From positions 1 through 32,933 of the IMG/VR virus record IMGVR_UViG_3300034063_000935: a stretch of DNA of 32,933 nucleotides; one strand, 5' to 3'. Every line of letters starts with the position of its first letter. The first letter of the stretch is position 1. This DNA is from a virus. Both the position numbers and the translations under genes were made by a program. This document shows positions 28,906 to 32,933 of the stretch, one piece after another. The notes under the pieces were generated by a model. The model saw only the letters and a program-made list of their open reading frames with translations. It had not been told where the DNA came from and searched no databases.

Positions 28906-30188
28906 CGGGCCAGCTCCTGCAGTGTTGAATCCGGCAACAACTGGGTCCAGCCGGTCACTCGGGCCAGCGGGGCATTGAGATACTCACCGGCCTGCGTGCG
29001 GCCCAGCATCAAACGATCAACGGTGGGCAGTGTGCCGCTGGTGTCAGTCACCACCGTGCCGCCATTGATGCTGATGGCAAAATCATTGGCGTTGATTCGC
29101 ACTGCGATGCGTGTGCGCTGATTGGCCGTCACTGTGCCGCCGTTGATGTTGGCCTGCTCTACACCACCGTCATGCACCACCAGTCGCGGGTCGGTGCCGC
29201 TGGTGATCACCGCTGCGCGTTCGTTTGCGGTGTTGTCGTTCAAGCTGACAACGCCTCTGGTACCGCTGGCAGGACTGCGGAACTCCAGGAACAGCGTGCG
29301 GATATTATTGGCAATGGCTTGGTTTATAACGTCCGCGAGGCTGGCCGTGCGCGTCGCGGCGGTGCCGGTGGTGGGGATGTACGACGTGGGGAAGGAGCCG
29401 GCTTCTAGTTGGGCGCCCCAGAGGAAGAGGCCGGAGGCGCCGTCTCCGGTATAAGACTGGCCACCATCTCCGGTGGCAGGTCTTACCTGCAAACCAGCAG
29501 AACCGCTTGAACCTGCTGTAAGAGTCATTGAAACCCTATACCAGCCATTAGCTCGTGCCTGTACTGTGACGTTACTAGGTGTACCAGTTACTGACCCCAG
29601 TGCTCCAGTGGCAAGGTTGACGTAAAAACCATTTGTACCAAATGGGGTGCCAGAGCCCAACACAAATACCCATGAGCGCTCCGCTGCTTTCAGGAAGACT
29701 GAGAGAGTGTATGCCGTTCCACTTACAACTGAAGCAGTCTCATTGGCTGCAATATGAACGACATTGGCGGCAGTGTTCTCAACAATTTTGTCAGCAGTAG
29801 TCAGGCCATCTGGGGCCGTGGTGGCATTAGCACTTGCTGAGGCGTTGATTTTTACCCAGCTCGCATTATCAAACTCCTCACTCCTTACCAACAAATTCTG
29901 CCTCTGCTCCTCGGGCAGCAACCCCAGGCACTCGCCCGTCGTTGGGTGATGCTCGAAACTCGCCACGTCATTCCCGGCGCTGCGGATCACCCCATCAGAA
30001 TCAACAAACGTCCCAGTGCTCGCCCTGGTGAACGTGATCAGGTTCTGGCCGCTGACCGCATCAACCAGCGACTTCGACTCAGCGAAGCGCTGGTCCAGTG
30101 ACGCCGGCACACCAGCCAGGTCCCACAGCGGATTGCCCAGCCCGCGACCCTGCGCAATCGCCGCTCGCCGTGTCGCGTGGAGCCTCAT
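28902..30188 (-). CDS. Head/tail fibre protein with carbohydrate-binding-like domain
   Basis: This 428-residue protein contains TFTRASTGTFVDSDGVIRSA (about 53-72) and a lectin-like beta sandwich (TADKIVENTAANVVHIAANE through YTGDGASGLFLWGAQLEAGS and FPTSYIPTTGTAATRTAS), the pattern of phage head spike/fibre proteins. The central region around 29,470-29,900 is AT-richer than the flanks. It probably makes a surface fibre that binds host glycan. It overlaps or abuts its neighbours directly, so the cassette is one transcription unit. Confidence 0.7.
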   Translation of the reverse strand: MRLHATRRAAIAQGRGLGNPLWDLAGVPASLDQRFAESKSLVDAVSGQNLITFTRASTGTFVDSDGVIRSAGNDVASFEHHPTTGECLGLLPEEQRQNLLVRSEEFDNASWVKINASASANATTAPDGLTTADKIVENTAANVVHIAANETASVVSGTAYTLSVFLKAAERSWVFVLGSGTPFGTNGFYVNLATGALGSVTGTPSNVTVQARANGWYRVSMTLTAGSSGSAGLQVRPATGDGGQSYTGDGASGLFLWGAQLEAGSFPTSYIPTTGTAATRTASLADVINQAIANNIRTLFLEFRSPASGTRGVVSLNDNTANERAAVITSGTDPRLVVHDGGVEQANINGGTVTANQRTRIAVRINANDFAISINGGTVVTDTSGTLPTVDRLMLGRTQAGEYLNAPLARVTGWTQLLPDSTLQELAR

Positions 30189-30538
30189 CAGAGCAGCTCC
30201 GTCAGCTCCAGCGTGCCGTTCGTCGTCCCGCCCCTGATCACCGCGATGTTTGGCGTGGCAGGCACCGCCACATCCAGCCGCTCGCCGATGCCGATCAGGT
30301 GCGACGTGGCGCTGGCCGTCTGGCTGCTGCTGCCGATGGCGTAGCGAATGTCAGCGCCCACGGCGCGAATCGAGATCCGCCGGCAGGTGCTGGTCAGCGC
30401 CGTGTTCGCGCTGGAGGCCCCAGCCGCCAGCTGACGGGCTACGCCGGGGATGCCCAGGGGTTCGGTGGGCAGCGGATCGACCGCTCCAACAGTCCGGCCC
30501 TGGCCGTCCCTGCCGATGAATCCAACTGCCGCGCCCAT
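30188..30538 (-). CDS. Fibre-cassette structural protein, 116 aa
   Basis: The protein MGAAVGFIGRDGQGRTVGAV includes ASSANTALTSTCRRISIRAV, IRYAIGSSSQTASATSHLIG and VAVPATPNIAVIRGGTTNGT. I recognise this small beta-sandwich protein from phage loci beside capsid or fibre genes. Its role is likely structural (capsid or fibre decoration). Its last base is shared with the fibre gene start. Confidence 0.6.
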   Translation of the reverse strand: MGAAVGFIGRDGQGRTVGAVDPLPTEPLGIPGVARQLAAGASSANTALTSTCRRISIRAVGADIRYAIGSSSQTASATSHLIGIGERLDVAVPATPNIAVIRGGTTNGTLELTELL

Positions 30539-30588
30539 GGTGTCCTCAATGGAAAGATTGAAGCCCCGGCGTACCGGGGCCGTTGTGA

Positions 30589-30921
30589 TCAGTTGTCAAG
30601 CAACACCCGCACTGTCGTCGCCGCCTGAGCAGCGACAGCCAGCGCATAGCCCACCTTCTTGCGGGTGCCGGAGCTGTCAGTACCGGACACGCTGCCGGAG
30701 CTGAAATACACCGGGCCGCCGGCGGTGGTGGCATCGCCAGACGCGGCGGTGAGCTTGGGCAGGGTGAACACACCCTCCAGGGCCAGGATGCCGGTGGCGC
30801 CATTGGCCACGTCGGTCACGGCCACGCCGTGGAGATCACCCACCTGCACCAGCTGGCCGCTGGTGATGGTGGCGCCGGCGGTGAACTCGATGTACTTGCC
30901 GTCTTGGACGTAGTTCTTCAT
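30589..30921 (-). CDS. DUF2190-family capsid decoration protein
   Basis: This 110-residue protein (MKNYVQDGKYIEFTAGATIT) matches the DUF2190 family, whose members follow the major capsid gene. Recognisable features are KYIEFTAGATITSGQLVQVG, AVTDVANGATGILALEGVFT and the C-terminal VGYALAVAAQAATTVRVLLD. It probably stabilises or decorates the capsid. The gap to the capsid gene is 30 bases. Confidence 0.75.
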   Translation of the reverse strand: MKNYVQDGKYIEFTAGATITSGQLVQVGDLHGVAVTDVANGATGILALEGVFTLPKLTAASGDATTAGGPVYFSSGSVSGTDSSGTRKKVGYALAVAAQAATTVRVLLDN

Positions 30922-30951
30922 GGGATCAATGCGAAGGGGTCAGGGTTGGGA

Positions 30952-32886
30952 TCAGACGTTCTTGGAGCGGTAGAACCCGCGGAAGTCCTTCACCGCAGCG
31001 CCGAAGTCAAATCGGGCCAGCAGTTCCACACCATCGGGGTCGCGCTTCTCGTTCGTCGTCACAGTCGGCCCTTCTTCGCCGGCCAGGTAACCGAACACAA
31101 TGCCCTCGACAGAACCGGGGCTGGCGGCCAGATACCACACATCGGCGGCACCGTCGAGGCGAGGCTCAACGATCAGTTCGATGCCGTTCATCTGGGCGTT
31201 CACCGCCGGGCCGTTGTCGCCGGTGCGAGCGGCCGGGGCGTAACCGGTCGGGAACAGGAACTGGATGGCGGTGGCCTCCAAGTCCGTGGGCACCATCAGA
31301 TACGAAGGCGTGAGATTGATGGTGTTACCGGCCAGGTCGGTCTGCTTGCGCATCGCCTTCTTGGCGGTGTTCATCCCCGTGGTGGAGATGGTCAGGCCGC
31401 CAGCGCCGCCCATGTTGTTGTGGGCTGCATTGAACAGCGCCACATTGTCCACGCTGGTGACAGCGTTGCCGGTGATCAGGCCCCAGATGATGTTGCTCTC
31501 CAGCCGGCGGAAACCGCGGCCGAGCATCTCAGGAACCCGCTCCAGGGCGCTCAGGTCATCGTTGATGATCGCCTGGCGGGTCACCGTCACCTTGCGGGCG
31601 TAGGTGGCCAGCTTCCAGGTGTGCTGACCTTCAACCAGGGTGCCGGCCTTGTACTCGCCACCTTCAAGAAGTGCCTCAGGAGTGAGTGCACCGGCCACGA
31701 TCAGGTCGTTGGCGTTCTTGAAGTCGGGCAGGTTCCGCTGCCGTGCGATCGGCCGCCAGGTGTGGGGCTCCTCGGCATAGGCGGCGTCCAAGGTCTTGCC
31801 GGCCAGGTTGGAGAACAGCAGCGGGAAATCGCTGGTGCTGTGGAAACCACGCTGCACCAGTTCGCTCTTGCTCATGCCGCGGGTATTGGTACCGCGGGAC
31901 TCCAGATACTGGCGGGCCAGCTCCAGAAGGGTGTAGGAGCGATACTCCCGGCCCAGCTCGGCATCCTCACCCTTGAGGGCGCCGGGGCGTACGCGGGCCT
32001 CCAGGCCCAGGCTGATGCCGCGCAGCAGGGTGTCACCAGCGTCGCGGGTAACGGCGATCTGGGCGGGGTGGCCCAGGGGGGTAGGTCCGTCAGTGGAGCG
32101 GGTGTCGCCGCCCTCCAGCCGGATGCGCATCATGCGCACGGCCTCGCGGCTGCACTCGGTAACGGTCTTGCCGGAGCGAATCAGTTCGTCAGTCTGCTCG
32201 GCGGTCAGGCCGGCGTCCTGGCCGAGGCGGAGCAGATCGCGCTCGCGGCGGAGTTCGGAGGCGGTGCGCTGCAGTTCGGTATCTGCGGCGGCCACGGGGG
32301 CGGGTTGGGGGGAGGGATCGGCGCTGCGCTGAGCGTCGATAGGCGCCGGGTCACCCCCGGCCTGGATGAGGTCTTCGGTCATGGGGTGATCAGCGGAATT
32401 GATCGTGTGCTGTTGGTCGCCGCGCATCACGGCATGCGTGTCCTGCCCGATCGGCACCAGAGAAACCAGATTCGGCTCCCAGTCGGTGGCGATCAGCAGG
32501 TTGCTGGCGCGGTCTTCGCGGTGCCGGTAGATCCGGGCATCCACAGAGAACCGAGCCGAGCCGGTCCGCAGCCGCGGCAGAGCGATGTCCATCGCAGCGG
32601 CGGGGCCGTCCACTACCACCTCACCGATCAGCTCGGTAATGCCTTCGTCGTTCCGCTGCAGAGACAGGTTGGTGACCGCGCCCCAGATCGTGTCTGAGCT
32701 GCGCTTGTGGTCGTAGTCCGTCGGCAGCGGCCGCTTGGGCCACCGGATCGCTTCGTTGGTGTGGAGCAGCTGGAACCCATCGCCAACGTCGGCGTCCGTG
32801 CTGATCACGATCGTCGCGGTCCGAGTTTCCTCGTTCCACGAGTTCGGCGCCAGCAGCGCCATCCGTTGGATCTGTTGATGGTCCAT
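30952..32886 (-). CDS. Prohead protease-major capsid protein fusion (HK97 type)
   Basis: This 644-residue protein joins an N-terminal prohead protease (about 1-165: PTDYDHKRSS with the catalytic His, TGSARFSVDARI with the catalytic Ser) to a charged scaffold-like segment (ELQRTASELRRERDLLRLGQ) and the capsid domain (from about 300: VTVTRQAIINDDLSALERVP, ALFNAAHNNMGGAGGLTIST, PAVNAQMNGIELIVEPRLDG). Such fusions occur in many temperate phages. It makes the procapsid and cleaves its own linker. Portal and terminase genes should lie upstream, beyond the window. Copy 4 of the conserved element lies just before the start. Confidence 0.85.
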   Translation of the reverse strand: MDHQQIQRMALLAPNSWNEETRTATIVISTDADVGDGFQLLHTNEAIRWPKRPLPTDYDHKRSSDTIWGAVTNLSLQRNDEGITELIGEVVVDGPAAAMDIALPRLRTGSARFSVDARIYRHREDRASNLLIATDWEPNLVSLVPIGQDTHAVMRGDQQHTINSADHPMTEDLIQAGGDPAPIDAQRSADPSPQPAPVAAADTELQRTASELRRERDLLRLGQDAGLTAEQTDELIRSGKTVTECSREAVRMMRIRLEGGDTRSTDGPTPLGHPAQIAVTRDAGDTLLRGISLGLEARVRPGALKGEDAELGREYRSYTLLELARQYLESRGTNTRGMSKSELVQRGFHSTSDFPLLFSNLAGKTLDAAYAEEPHTWRPIARQRNLPDFKNANDLIVAGALTPEALLEGGEYKAGTLVEGQHTWKLATYARKVTVTRQAIINDDLSALERVPEMLGRGFRRLESNIIWGLITGNAVTSVDNVALFNAAHNNMGGAGGLTISTTGMNTAKKAMRKQTDLAGNTINLTPSYLMVPTDLEATAIQFLFPTGYAPAARTGDNGPAVNAQMNGIELIVEPRLDGAADVWYLAASPGSVEGIVFGYLAGEEGPTVTTNEKRDPDGVELLARFDFGAAVKDFRGFYRSKNV

Positions 32887-32903
32887 GCCTCAGGCTACGG
32901 AGT

Positions 32904-32927
32904 TACTCCTGAGCTTCCGGTTCTGCA
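32904..32927 (-). promoter_or_regulatory. Conserved element, copy 4
   Basis: The minus-strand core TGCAGAACCGGAA is identical to copy 1, with CT.AG..GTA following, but there is no good -10 and the capsid ATG at 32886 is only 18 bases beyond. An overlapping inverted repeat (CTCAGG...CCTGAG) lies in the gap. It may be a binding site rather than a complete promoter. Confidence 0.5.
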
Positions 32928-32933
32928 GTATCA

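Noticed and set aside
30829-32697. A 622-codon plus-strand open frame opposite the capsid gene.
   Set aside because: It is a shadow of the protease-capsid gene in a high-GC region; the protein is low-complexity Gly/His/Val-rich with no known domain.

Overview
The window is most of a temperate, siphovirus-type phage or prophage of a cyanobacterium, probably a Synechococcus/Cyanobium-like picocyanobacterium. The phage call rests on an HK97-type protease/capsid fusion, a tail tube, a tape measure protein, a tail-chaperone pair joined by a -1 frameshift signal, a large tail-tip protein, a lysis cassette and a tyrosine integrase. The host call rests on a cyanobacterial-style group 2 sigma factor, small gene families that I recognise from picocyanobacterial genomes (proteins beginning like HRATPEQWE or TPPPELV), a cyanobacterial-type LexA box and near-matches to the cyanobacterial DnaA box. 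I could not run a database search, so the host is an inference. Portal and terminase genes are not present and probably lie beyond the right edge.

Layout. 1-6264 (+): an early/accessory operon of short, overlapping genes with an SNF2-like helicase and an amino-methyltransferase at its heart, followed by tandemly duplicated small cyanophage genes. 6265-7738: a small minus-strand gene and the integrase (+). 7750-11287 (-): a tightly overlapping operon running from a Sipho_Gp157-family protein through dCTP deaminase to an excisionase-like HTH protein. 11373-12329 (+): the phage sigma factor, divergent from that operon. 12384-13095 (-): three small genes. 13096-13539: a gene-free control region with a LexA-type palindrome, a module repeated three times, TGGCACAC repeats and two inverted DnaA-like boxes. 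13540-32886 (-): the lysis and structural genes. In order of transcription (right to left) these are capsid, DUF2190 protein, an inserted fibre/lyase cassette, head-tail joining protein, tail terminator, tail tube, chaperones G/GT, tape measure, tail tip, lysis.

How it fits together. A conserved element with the core TGCAGAWCCGGAA stands at 3554, 5410, 11311-11340 (minus) and 32904-32927 (minus). These positions lie before or within each of the main transcription units. Copies 1 and 2 extend into a shared leader whose only two base differences compensate each other in a predicted RNA hairpin. Together with the phage-encoded sigma factor, whose gene sits back to back with copy 3, this suggests a phage-specific transcription programme. 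Other points worth a look are a 12-residue acidic repeat domain in the tail-tip protein, a predicted glycan lyase next to a fibre gene on the head side of the structural operon, three small membrane proteins with C-terminal nucleic-acid-binding-like segments, and a two-domain (GH24 + C39-like) endolysin lacking the usual active-site Thr.
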